Made by a program: the position numbers and the translations under genes. A stretch of DNA of 64,000 bases. Origin: Sphingobium sp. Ant17 (GTDB lineage Bacteria > Pseudomonadota > Alphaproteobacteria > Sphingomonadales > Sphingomonadaceae). Positions 28,536 to 37,527 of the stretch are shown here, in pieces. The notes beneath the pieces are model-generated. The model did no database searches, was not told the DNA's origin, and saw only the letters and a list, made by a program, of their open reading frames with translations. The stretch is taken from NCBI RefSeq assembly GCF_000588875.1, contig NZ_JEMV01000002.1, forward strand, positions 166,233-230,232, in the 5' to 3' direction. The stretch's first letter is position 1. Each line of letters opens with the position of its first letter.

Positions 28536-29136
28536 CGTTCGTGCCCAAGTTAATCGTGCCCGTGATGCAGCGAATGACGCTGCCACGACGGCCACGGGCC
28601 GTATCCGCGAAACCACTGCCAAGGCGCGCGAAGGCGCGGGCGAATTGGTCCAGACCGGTCGCGACAAAGCTGGCATGGCCTATGGCGATGCCCGCGACAA
28701 GACGCAGCGCGTTGCAACCCGCGCCAACCAGATCGTGCAGGACCATCCCGTCGCCGCCGTCGCTGGCGCAATCGCCGTCGGTGCCGTCGTCGCGTGGATG
28801 TTCCCCAAGAGCCGCGCGATGATGAAAGCGCTGCCGGGCCTCGCCGTCACCGCCGGATCGCGCGTTGCCGAAGCGGCCGTCGCGGCCCGCGTGGCGGCTG
28901 CCGAAGGCGCTGAAACCGTCAAGACCAATGCCGCCCATGCACTGCATAACGCTGGCGACGCTGCCTCGCATGCGCTGCACAGCGCTACCGACGCCGCCGC
29001 GCATGCGCGCGACAATCTCGCATCGGCCGATCTGTCAGCCAAGGCATCGAAGCTGGCCGACGACGTGACATCGCTTGTTGCGCATCGCATCGAAGCGTTG
29101 GGCGATGCCGTCAAGGCGCGGTTGCCCAAAAGCTAA
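28528..29136 (+). CDS. DUF883/YqjD-like membrane-anchored helical protein
   Basis: A 202-residue Ala-rich protein. The N-terminal amphipathic helices (MADVRAQVNRARDAANDAA) lead to the YqjD-like anchor QIVQDHPVAAVAGAIAVGAV followed by VAWMF. A long Ala/His helix repeat (AAHALHNAGDAASHALHSA) follows, and the protein ends KARLPKS. ATG 28522 with GGAGA is an alternative start two codons upstream. Last gene of the four-gene cluster. A stress-related membrane role is inferred from YqjD relatives. Confidence 0.72.
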   Translation: MADVRAQVNRARDAANDAATTATGRIRETTAKAREGAGELVQTGRDKAGMAYGDARDKTQRVATRANQIVQDHPVAAVAGAIAVGAVVAWMFPKSRAMMKALPGLAVTAGSRVAEAAVAARVAAAEGAETVKTNAAHALHNAGDAASHALHSATDAAAHARDNLASADLSAKASKLADDVTSLVAHRIEALGDAVKARLPKS

Positions 29137-29176
29137 TCGCGCACGCAGTAAAAGCATGCCAACAAGGCTTTAGTCC

Positions 29177-29225
29177 CCCTTGGATGGGACGTGCGGCGCT
29201 GCTAGGGTCGCCGCCCATCCAAGGG
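29177..29225 (+). promoter_or_regulatory. 12-bp inverted repeat overlapping the ribosome-binding site of the DUF4170 gene
   Basis: CCCTTGGATGGG (29177-29188) and CCCATCCAAGGG (29214-29225) are perfect complements separated by 25 nt. The right arm contains the AAGGG of the AAGGGAG ribosome-binding site, so if the hairpin forms in the mRNA it would mask initiation at 29241. Confidence 0.55.
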
Positions 29226-29240
29226 AGATAATAGAACGCC

Positions 29241-29465
29241 ATGAGCAAAATGCATCTGGTGCTGGGCGGTCGCGTAACCGATCCGCAGACGCTCGAATTT
29301 CAAGACCTCAGCAAAGTCGACCTGGTCGGCGTATTTCCTGATTATGCCTCGGCCGAAAAGGCCTGGCGTGGCGCGGCGCAGCGGACGGTGGATGACGCTG
29401 AAATGCGCTATGTGATCGTGCATCTTCACCGCCTGCTCGAACCCGAATTGCCCAAGGCAGATTAA
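29241..29465 (+). CDS. DUF4170 family protein
   Basis: A 74-residue protein matching the DUF4170 family: MHLVLGGRVTDP, EFQDLSKVDLVGVFPDY, and MRYVIVHLHRLLEPE. Small, soluble, no known activity; in alphaproteobacteria it is found near inositol-monophosphatase or envelope genes. The upstream inverted repeat may control its translation. Followed by a strong terminator and a convergent rhomboid gene. Confidence 0.85.
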   Translation: MSKMHLVLGGRVTDPQTLEFQDLSKVDLVGVFPDYASAEKAWRGAAQRTVDDAEMRYVIVHLHRLLEPELPKAD

Positions 29466-29474
29466 GCAACGACC

Positions 29475-29515
29475 ATAGCCGTTTCCTGGCGAGCCCGGGG
29501 GACGGCTATTTTTTT
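29475..29515 (+). terminator. Intrinsic terminator after the DUF4170 gene
   Basis: ATAGCCGT (29475-29482) and ACGGCTAT (29502-29509) form an 8-bp perfect stem around a GC-rich loop, followed directly by a run of seven Ts (29509-29515). Lies 9 bp after the stop. Confidence 0.8.
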
Positions 29516-29520
29516 GGCAA

Positions 29521-30179
29521 TCAGTTGACCGCGCTTGGCCGCTTGCGGAAGCGCCATCGCAGCAATGGCCGGGTCAGCGCCAGCCCGGCGAGAAATCCCC
29601 CAATATGCGCGGCAACCGCAATCTGCCCCAGATCGCCCATGCCGCCGGCGGTGGCAAAGCCAATCATCAACTGGAGCGCGATCCAGCCGCCAGCCAGCCA
29701 GGCGAGACGCACGATATTGGCCGAAAACGGCCCGATCCGGCGCACCTGTTGCTGGCTGTAGAGCAAGGCGTAGGTCGCCACGACCGCTGAAATGGCCCCG
29801 CTCGCCCCGACCATCGGGCCGGTCGAGCCTGGATCGACCAGCCACTGCGCTCCGCAGGCCGCATAAGCGCCCACGCCATAAAGCAGCAGCGTCGGCCCCT
29901 TCCCCAGCACATGTTCGACATGCCGCCCGCAAAAGACGAGCATCAGCAGGTTGAATCCAACATGCAGCCACCCGGCGTGGATCAGCGTGCAGGTGAGCGG
30001 CGTCAGCCACCAGGCACCGCCGCCAGCCCAGCGAGCAGTTCTGGATCACCGACCCGCGCGGGGATGAACCCGCCCAAGACCGCTGCATTGTCGATATTCC
30101 CCGTCAGATACAGGATCAGGAACACGGCGAAGCTGATCGCCGCGATCCCGTTCGTCATGGGGCCAGCAGGCAATTTCAC
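29521..30179 (-). CDS. Rhomboid family intramembrane serine protease (frameshifted)
   Basis: Intramembrane protease with six predicted helices. The N-terminal frame (TNGIAAISFAVFLILYLTG) ends at about 30010. The next frame continues WWLTPLTCTLIHAGWLHVGF and NLLMLVF, which holds the family H-x4-H-x3-N pattern, then catalytic Ser in GASGAIS and catalytic His in AAHIGGFLAG. GTGCCTGGTGG needs one extra base at about 30013. Repaired length is 220 codons. GTG 30179 lies 5 bp from the greA stop; ATG 30158 is the alternative start. Confidence 0.87.
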
Positions 30180-30183
30180 GGGA

Positions 30184-30660
30184 TCAGATGAACTCGATTT
30201 TTTCGACCGAGTAGAATTTGTCGCCCGACGGCACCGAAACCTCAACATCCTCGCCGACCGTGCGCCCAATCAGGGCACGACCCAGCGGGCTGTTGTACGA
30301 GATCATGCCCGCCTTGGCATCCGCCTCGGCCTGGCCGACGATCTGATATTTCACCGGCTTGTCATCTTCTTCAAGCAAAGTCACGGTTGCGCCGAACACG
30401 ATCTTATTGCCTGACAGCGTCGCGGGATCGATGATCTGCGCGCGCGACAGCTTGTCTTCCAGATCGTTGATCGTGGCCTCTACCTGGCCCTGCCGTTCCT
30501 TGGCGGCATGATATTCCGCATTCTCGGAAAGGTCGCCATGGGCGCGCGCTTCCTCGATGGCGTCCACGATCAGGGGCCGTTCGGCCTTGAGTTCGCGCAG
30601 CTGCGTATTGAGCTTGTCATAGCCCATCTGCAGCATCGGCATCTTCTCAACGGTCGCCAT
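30184..30660 (-). CDS. greA: Transcription elongation factor GreA
   Basis: Stimulates transcript cleavage by backtracked RNA polymerase. A 158-residue protein with the N-terminal coiled coil ([34 protein letters not shown] with the acidic tip) and the C-terminal FKBP-like domain ([19 protein letters not shown]). Downstream of carB with 79 bp between; the carAB-greA order is common in this group. Confidence 0.97.
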   Translation of the reverse strand: MATVEKMPMLQMGYDKLNTQLRELKAERPLIVDAIEEARAHGDLSENAEYHAAKERQGQVEATINDLEDKLSRAQIIDPATLSGNKIVFGATVTLLEEDDKPVKYQIVGQAEADAKAGMISYNSPLGRALIGRTVGEDVEVSVPSGDKFYSVEKIEFI

Positions 30661-30739
30661 TATGCAAATCCTTCGTCAAAACTTCCCTTTGGCGGCCCGA
30701 ACAGCGGGCCGCCCGCAGCATGCTTCCTTGTGCAGGGGA

Positions 30740-33700
30740 TCAGGCGTGCGACAGGGGATAATAGGACTGGAGCGAGCGCACTTCAAGGGGATGCCCCCGT
30801 AAAGCCTCGATCGCATCGGCTGCAGCAACGCTGGCGGCGGCCGTGGTGAAGCTGGCGACCTTACCGCGCAGCGCGCTGGTGCGGATCGCCTTGCTGTCCT
30901 TCAAGGACTGCCAGCCCTCGGTCGTGTTGAAGATCAGTTGCACGTCGCCATCGGTGATCTTGTCCACGATATGCGGACGCCCCTCGGCGACCTTGTTCAC
31001 CTTTTCCACCGCGATGCCATGGTCCGCCAGATAATCGGCGGTGCCGCCGGTCGCGATGAGCGTGAAGCCCATATCGGCCAGCTTGCGCGCGGCGGGCAGG
31101 ATCACGGGCTTGTCGCTATCCTTGAGCGAGATGAAGACTGTGCCGCTGGTGGGCAAGACAGTCCCCGCCCCGATCTGCGCCTTGGCGAAGGCGGTCGCGA
31201 AATTGCTATCGATTCCCATGACTTCGCCGGTGCTCTTCATTTCCGGCGACAGGACGGGATCAACGCCGGGGAAGCGACCGAACGGGAACACCGCTTCCTT
31301 GACCGCCACATGGTCGATCGCATTGCGGTCGATCTTGGGCAGGTCGCGGATCATCTCCCCCGCCATCACGCGCGCAGCGATCTTGGCGATCGGGGTGCCG
31401 ATCGCCTTGGCGACGAAGGGCACCGTGCGGCTGGCGCGCGGGTTGACCTCGATCAGATAGACCATGCCTTCCTTCACCGCGAACTGGATGTTCATGAGGC
31501 CGCGCACCGACAGCGCATGGGCCAATACCTCGGTCTGCCGCTCGATCTCCGTGATAATCTCGTCGGACAGGCTGTAGGGCGGCAGCGAGCAGGCGCTGTC
31601 GCCCGAATGGACCCCCGCCTCCTCGATATGCTGCAATACGCCCGCGACCACGACATCCTCACCATCGCACAGCGCATCGACATCGACCTCGATCGCATCG
31701 CGCAGATATTGGTCGATCAGCACCGGTGATTCGCCCGACACCTGAACGGCGGTGGTGATATATTCCTCCAGTTGCGCCTGCCCGTCGACAATCTCCATCG
31801 CCCGGCCGCCCAGCACATAGCTTGGCCGCATCAGCACCGGATAGCCGATGCGGTTGGCGACCGCGATCGCCTCCTCCCGGCTGCGCGCGATGCCGTTGGC
31901 GGGCTGGCGCAGCTTGAGCTTGTCGATCAGTGCGGCGAACCGCTCGCGATCTTCGGCCAGGTCGATGGCATCGGGCGAGGTGCCCAGGATCGGGATGCCC
32001 GCATCCTCCAGCGCCTGCGCCAACTTGAGCGGCGTCTGCCCGCCAAACTGCACGATCACGCCCTTGAGCGTCCCGTTGGTCATTTCGATGGCCAGGATTT
32101 CCAGCACATCCTCGGCGGTCAGTGGCTCGAAATAAAGCCGGTCCGACGTGTCATAGTCGGTCGACACCGTTTCCGGGTTGCAGTTGACCATGATCGTTTC
32201 ATAGCCCGCTTCCGACAGCGCGAAGCAGGCATGGACGCAGCAATAGTCGAACTCGATACCCTGCCCGATCCGGTTCGGCCCGCCGCCCAGGATCACGACC
32301 TTTTCGCGATCGGTCGGCGCGGATTCATTCTCCGCCTCGCCAAAGATCGGCGCTTCATAGGTCGAATACATATAGGGCGTTTTGGCCTCGAACTCGGCGG
32401 CGCAGGTGTCGATCCGCTTGAACACCGGGCGCACGCCGAGCTTGTGGCGCAGCTTGCGCACCTCCGCTTCGGTCACGCCGCCCGTCATCGCCTTGATCGC
32501 GTCGTGGATCAGGCCCGACCCGCGCGCAATGCCCCGCTCCATGCCGCGCAGATTGGCGGATTTGAGCGCGAGATAGGCAAGCCGCTTGTCGGAAAAGCCC
32601 ATGGATTTGAGGTGCCGCATAGCATCGGCATCACGCGGCAGGCCGTTCTCCAAAACCTGCGCCTCCGCCTCGATGATCTCCTTGATCCGCTCCAGGAACC
32701 AGGGATCGAATTTGGCGATATTGTGGATTTCCGCGACGGTCAGGCCTTCACGCAATGCCTGCGCCGCGACCAGCAACCGGTCGGGCGTCGCTGCGCCAGG
32801 GCCGCGACGATGTCGTCCTTGGGCGCGCCCGCCAGATGATCGACATCGTTGAAGCCGCACAGCCCGGTTTCCAGCCCGCGCAGCGCCTTCTGCATCGATT
32901 CATGGATGTTACGGCCGATCGCCATTACTTCGCCGACCGACTTCATCGCGGTGCCGAGCAGCGGTTCGGCGCCCTTGAACTTCTCGAACGCGAAGCGCGG
33001 GATCTTGGTCACGACATAGTCGATCGTCGGTTCGAACGAGGCCGGGGTCGCCCCGGTAATATCATTCTCGATCTCGTCGAGCGTATAGCCCACCGCCAGC
33101 TTCGCCGCGACCTTGGCGATCGGGAAGCCCGTCGCCTTCGATGCCAGCGCCGACGAGCGCGACACGCGCGGGTTCATCTCGATGACGACCAGGCGGCCAT
33201 CCTTGGGATTGACCGCGAACTGTACGTTGGAACCGCCTGTTTCCACGCCGATTTCACGCAGCACCGCAATGGATGCGTTGCGCATGATCTGATATTCCTT
33301 GTCGGTCAGCGTCAGCGCCGGCGCGACGGTGATGCTGTCGCCAGTATGGACGCCCATCGGGTCCACATTCTCGATCGAACAGATGATGATGCAATTGTCG
33401 TTGCGGTCCCGCACGACCTCCATCTCGTATTCTTTCCAACCGAGCAGCGACTCCTCGATCAGCACTTCGGTCGTCGGCGACGCATCCAGCCCGCCGCGCA
33501 CAATGGTCATGAACTCGTCGCGATTATAGGCGATGCCCCCGCCCGTGCCGCCCATGGTGAAGCTTGGCCGGATAATCGAGGGAAGCCCTGTAAACTCCAG
33601 CCCTTCCAGCGCCTCTTCCATCGTATGGGCAATGCGCGAGCGCGCCGATTCCAGCCCGATCTTGTCCATCGCGTCGCGGAACTTGATTCTGTCCTCGGCC

Positions 33701-34074
33701 TTGTCGATCGCCTCGGCATCCGCGCCGATCATCTGGACGCCGTACTTCTCCAGCGTGCCGTCGTTGAACAGCGCCAGCGCCGTGTTCAGCGCCGTCTGCC
33801 CGCCCATCGTCGGCAACACCGCATCCGGCCGCTCCTTCTCGATGATCTTCGCCACGATTTCGGGCGTGATCGGCTCGACATAGGTCGCGTCGGCAAATTC
33901 CGGGTCGGTCATGATCGTGGCCGGGTTGGAATTGACCAGGATGATGCGATAGCCCTCTTCCTTGAGCGCCTTCACCGCCTGCGTGCCCGAATAATCGAAC
34001 TCGCACGCCTGACCGATGATGATCGGGCCAGCGCCGATGATGAGGATGGAGGAGATGTCTGTGCGTTTAGGCAT
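30740..34074 (-). CDS. carB: Carbamoyl-phosphate synthase large subunit (frameshifted)
   Basis: Makes carbamoyl phosphate from ammonia (from CarA), bicarbonate and two ATP for arginine and pyrimidines. Starts [20 protein letters not shown] at ATG 34074. Both ATP-grasp halves are present ([32 protein letters not shown]), followed by an MGS-like allosteric domain ([18 protein letters not shown]). The frame breaks at about 32790: CAGCGACGCCCGAC lacks one base, and with it [20 protein letters not shown] is continuous. Repaired length is 1112 codons, normal. The start overlaps the stop of the unknown gene before it (TAATG). Confidence 0.95.
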
Positions 34075-34839
34075 TAGTGTCCTGCCGCTGAAAAGAGTGC
34101 TAAAATCGAAACAAACAACGAGGCAACACCGCAAATTTGGTTAGCTCGGCTTATTAGTTCCCAGATAATTGTGTCTGGAGGATCAGGTGAGTCAGCAAGC
34201 ATTTTGGCCGCCATGACATGTGCCCGAACCGACGCTTTCTCGCTGTTAGGTAAAGGCAATTGGTCAAGCCGCCCTTCTACCTCACGTAGCATCTCAAGAA
34301 GACTATCATGGTCGATAGGAACAACTTTACGCCCGGTCCAGGCAGCGCTATCGACGGGCACATCGCTGACTTCGTCAAGATGCGTATCTTCCATTGCCAA
34401 CTCGCCATCTAATTCACTGATCGCGGTAAAATCTTTGTCGTGAGATTCTACTGCTTCATATAAAAAAGTCGGCACCGAGATCTGCGTACGATTCTAGAAA
34501 TTGAAATTTTACATCGTCATCCACTGCACCGGCAATATGATACATTCGGACACTGAAAGCGCCCATCTTCATCGATGAGAAAAACTTATTACTATCTACT
34601 AAATAATACGTCTGTATTTTATCATGGCTATATTTATTTAAACAACCTAGCTTTTCCAAAATACTGAACGAAGATTTTATTACAGCGTCAGAATGAGGAA
34701 GATTAAAGAAATCCCTAGAATACTTAATTACTGAATACCCAGCGCCTTTTAAGATGCCGCCCTCTTGCTGCTTGGCATATTCTACGATGCAGGCAGCATA
34801 TATCTCCGACAGCAGAGGAAATATCGCGTCCCCGCTCAA
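34074..34839 (-). CDS. AT-rich gene of unknown function inside the car operon (frameshifted)
   Basis: Two overlapping frames read as one gene if a single T is removed from a T6 run (34462-34467 on the plus strand as A6), joining YADLGADF to [12 protein letters not shown]; 255 codons. The N-terminal half ([38 protein letters not shown]) looks like a winged helix. The C-terminal half is acidic then ends in a hydrophobic helix ([17 protein letters not shown]), a possible membrane anchor. Starts at TTG 34839 inside the rraB stop and ends in the carB start. GC is much lower than on either side. I recognise no family. Confidence 0.6.
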
Positions 34840-35204
34840 TGCACCGCCCCCGTCCGCGCCTCACAGCCCCAGCCGTCATATTCCACACCGCATAATATCT
34901 CGATCTGCAGGCATGTCTTGGTCAGCGCGCGGATCGATGCTTCGTCCACCGCCTGCTCACATTCCAGGAACAGGTAGAGTTCGCCGTCATCCCCCTCTTC
35001 GCGGTCCAGTTCGACCATGCCGAACTGGCTGGCGATCGTCAGGACACGGTCGAAATCCTTTTCGCTGCCTTTGAAGCTGACGTCCACGGCGCGCGGGATC
35101 ATCGCCTTGTCGCCATTGGCGGCGAGGTTGGCGAGAACGTCCTTGTCTGCTTCCCACTCGGCGGCGAGGCGGGCTTCATCGACGGGGGGCAGCTTGATGC
35201 TCAT
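34836..35204 (-). CDS. RraB-like regulator of ribonuclease E
   Basis: A 122-residue acidic protein matching the RraB fold. The C-terminal motif LCGVEYDGWGCEA is the family's most conserved segment, with AVDVSFKGSEKDFDRVLTIA and LDREEGDDGELYLFLECE before it. RraB binds and inhibits RNase E in E. coli; the role here is inferred. ATG 35204 overlaps the carA stop (ATGA) and its own stop overlaps the next start, so it is tightly coupled within the car operon. Confidence 0.82.
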   Translation of the reverse strand: MSIKLPPVDEARLAAEWEADKDVLANLAANGDKAMIPRAVDVSFKGSEKDFDRVLTIASQFGMVELDREEGDDGELYLFLECEQAVDEASIRALTKTCLQIEILCGVEYDGWGCEARTGAVH

Positions 35205-36466
35205 GCCGCCACCGGCTTTTTCAGGCCATCGACGAACCGCTGGAACAGATAAAAGCTGTCCTGCGGCCCCGGCGAGGCTTCGGGGTGATATTGCACCGAA
35301 AAGGCGTTCTTGTCGGTCAGTTCGATACCGCAATTGCTGCCATCGAACAGCGACACATGGGTCGTGCGGACATTGGCGGGCAGCGTCTCTGCATCGACCG
35401 CAAAGCCATGGTTCATCGACGTGATTTCAACGAGGCCATCGCTCAGCCGCTTGACCGGATGGTTCGCGCCGCGATGCCCCTGATGCATCTTGATCGTCTT
35501 GGCCCCCACCGCCAGCCCCAGCAGTTGATGGCCAAGGCAGATGCCGAAGATCGGCACGTCGCGCGCCAGCAGCGCGGCGATCACCGGCACGGCATAGCTG
35601 CCGGTCGCCGCCGGATCGCCCGGCCCGTTGGAGAGGAACACGCCATCGGGCGAGAGGTCCATGATCTGCTCGAAGGTCGCGGTCGCGGGCAACACGGTCA
35701 CGCGCGCGCCGGCCTGCACAAGATTACGGAAGATATTATTCTTCGCGCCATAATCGATCGCCACGACATGCGGGCGCGGCGTGGTGGTCGGGTGCTCCGC
35801 CTCAACCAGACGCAGCGCCTCGCCATTTTCGCCCGCTGCGGGATAGCCCGCCGCCACCGTCTCGACCTGCTCGGTCGCGTCCAGCGCATAGCCTTTGCCC
35901 AGCGTCCAGCCGCCATCCTTCCACAGCCGCGTTTCCTGGCCCGTGACTTCGATGGCGAGGTCCATGCCCTCCAGCCCTGGCCAGGCCGCCGCCTTCGCCG
36001 CCAGCGCAGCGAGGTCAAATGCGCCATCAGGGTCATGCGCGATCACGACATTGGGCGCGCCCTTTTCGCGGATCATACGGGTCAGCGCGCGGGTATCGAC
36101 CCCGGCGAGGCCGATGCGGCCATTATCGGCCATCCACTGGTCGAACGGCATGACGTTGCGGAAGTTGGACGGCGCGGTCACATCCTCGCGCACCACGCAG
36201 CCCAGCGCATAGGGGTGCGCCGCCTCGACATCGTCCAGATTGGTGCCGACATTGCCGATATGGGGGAAGGTGAAGGTGATGACCTGCCCCGCATAGCTGG
36301 GGTCGGTCATGATCTCCTGATAACCGGTGATCGCGGTGTTGAAGCAGAGTTCGCCCACCGCATCGCCGACCGCGCCGAAACCGCGCCCGAACACGGCGCT
36401 GCCATCGGCGAAAACCACGACCCCGGTCGCTCCTTTGGGCACGGTAAGGGTCTTGGCGTCAGCCAT
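35201..36466 (-). CDS. carA: Carbamoyl-phosphate synthase small subunit
   Basis: Glutamine amidotransferase subunit feeding ammonia to CarB. The N-terminal CPSase domain includes LCFNTAITGYQEIMTDPSYA. The class-I glutaminase has the nucleophile Cys in IFGICLGHQLLGLA and the His/Glu pair in VQYHPEASPGPQD. 421 residues. First gene of carA-rraB-unknown-carB, transcribed away from yqeY. Confidence 0.97.
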   Translation of the reverse strand: MADAKTLTVPKGATGVVVFADGSAVFGRGFGAVGDAVGELCFNTAITGYQEIMTDPSYAGQVITFTFPHIGNVGTNLDDVEAAHPYALGCVVREDVTAPSNFRNVMPFDQWMADNGRIGLAGVDTRALTRMIREKGAPNVVIAHDPDGAFDLAALAAKAAAWPGLEGMDLAIEVTGQETRLWKDGGWTLGKGYALDATEQVETVAAGYPAAGENGEALRLVEAEHPTTTPRPHVVAIDYGAKNNIFRNLVQAGARVTVLPATATFEQIMDLSPDGVFLSNGPGDPAATGSYAVPVIAALLARDVPIFGICLGHQLLGLAVGAKTIKMHQGHRGANHPVKRLSDGLVEITSMNHGFAVDAETLPANVRTTHVSLFDGSNCGIELTDKNAFSVQYHPEASPGPQDSFYLFQRFVDGLKKPVAA

Positions 36467-36626
36467 GAGATCAGCGTCCTTTTTTGCGTTGGCTTTGGAA
36501 CCCGTCTGCTGCGGGTTAAACGGCCGGTCACCTATGCCTGTGTGCGCTTGGGGTCAACGTCTGTTAAAAATCTCTTTTCGCTCTATATCTGTCCCTTTCC
36601 GCAAAGACACGAGGATTCGCTGCGCC

Positions 36627-37079
36627 ATGATTCGCGAGCAGATAAAGAGCGCCCAGATCACCGCCATGAAAGCAGGCGACAAGGAACGCCTCGCCGCCGT
36701 GCGCCTCATCCTGGCCAAGCTCAAGGACCGCGACATCGAACTGCGCACCGCATCGACCGTGCCCGACGATGACGCCACCGTGGTCGAAGTGCTGCAGAAG
36801 ATGGTCAAGCAGCGCCGCGAATCGATCGAGATGTTCACCAGCGGCGGTCGCGAGGAGCTAGCGGCCAAGGAACAGGTGGAACTGGACGTCATCGAAAGCT
36901 TCCTGCCGACGCAATTGAGCGAGGACGAGACCAAAGCCGCGATCGACGCGATCAAGGCGGAAGTGGGGGCCGCGAGCTTGAAGGATATGGGCAAGGTCAT
37001 GGCCGTGCTGAAGGAACGCCACGGCAGCGTGATCGACATGAGCAAGGCCAGCGGCATGGTGAAGGCGGCCTTGGGCTGA
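36627..37079 (+). CDS. GatB/YqeY domain protein
   Basis: A 150-residue YqeY protein resembling the tail domain of the GatB amidotransferase subunit. Features are IKSAQITAMKAGDKERLAAV, RLILAKLKDRDIE, LQKMVKQRRESIEMF and YqeY-type ESFLPTQLSEDE, ending KASGMVKAALG. A tRNA-related role is presumed from the fold. Precedes dnaG and rpoD in many alphaproteobacteria; here the DUF559 unit separates it from dnaG. Confidence 0.93.
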   Translation: MIREQIKSAQITAMKAGDKERLAAVRLILAKLKDRDIELRTASTVPDDDATVVEVLQKMVKQRRESIEMFTSGGREELAAKEQVELDVIESFLPTQLSEDETKAAIDAIKAEVGAASLKDMGKVMAVLKERHGSVIDMSKASGMVKAALG

Positions 37080-37083
37080 CTTG

Positions 37084-37119
37084 AAAGCCCCTCCTTTCAA
37101 GGGAGGGGTTGGGGTGGGT
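37084..37119. repeat. Left inverted hairpin repeat of the DUF559 unit
   Basis: A 36-bp sequence beginning AAAGCCCCTCC and ending GGTTGGGGTGGGT, with an internal 7-bp stem (37088-37094 with 37102-37108). It is an almost exact inverted copy of 37483-37519. It starts 5 bp after the yqeY stop and ends 1 bp before the DUF559 start codon, supplying its purine-rich leader. Confidence 0.85.
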
Positions 37120-37120
37120 G

Positions 37121-37521
37121 ATGGCGCTACGCATCAATGCCAGACTAGGCCAATATGCACGCGACATGCGCCGCGAACCCACCGACTATGAACGCCGCCT
37201 TTGGAGCGCCCTGCGCGCTTCCCAACTGGGCGGCTTCAAATTTCGACGCCAGGCAGTGATAGAGCCTTATATCTGCGACTTCCTCTGCCCATCGATCGGC
37301 TGATCGTCGAAGTCGATGATGATCGGCACGATCCGATCAAGGACAGGGACCGCGATTTCGATCTTGCCCATCAAGGCTATCTGGTGTTGCGCTTTTCCAA
37401 TGCGGATGTGCGCGACAATATGGAAGGGGTGCTGAGCGTCATTCTTGATCGGGCGAATGCCTTGCCGCCAAGGCAGAAGATTACCCACCCCAACCCCTCC
37501 CTAAGTAGGGAGGGGCTTTAA
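37121..37521 (+). CDS. DUF559 endonuclease-like protein (frameshifted)
   Basis: Vsr-like restriction-endonuclease-fold protein of 133 residues. MRREPTDYERRLWSALR and LGGFKFRRQAVIEPYICDFL form the N-terminal half. After a break at about 37293 (one base missing; CPS then DRLIVEVDDDRHD) comes the second half with catalytic-type acidic residues and FDLAHQGYLVLRFSNADV. Family members carry a similar D..E-V-D core. The last 13 residues (THPNPSLSREGL) are encoded by the right-hand repeat. Nuclease activity and target are unproven. Confidence 0.8.
37483..37519. repeat. Right inverted hairpin repeat of the DUF559 unit
   Basis: A 37-bp sequence whose reverse complement matches the left copy in all but about 5 positions. 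It contains a 10-bp perfect hairpin (CCCCTCCCTA, AG, TAGGGAGGGG) and the DUF559 stop codon directly follows. It ends 9 bp before the dnaG start, so it might also reduce readthrough into dnaG. Confidence 0.85.
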
Positions 37522-37527
37522 TCCGCC

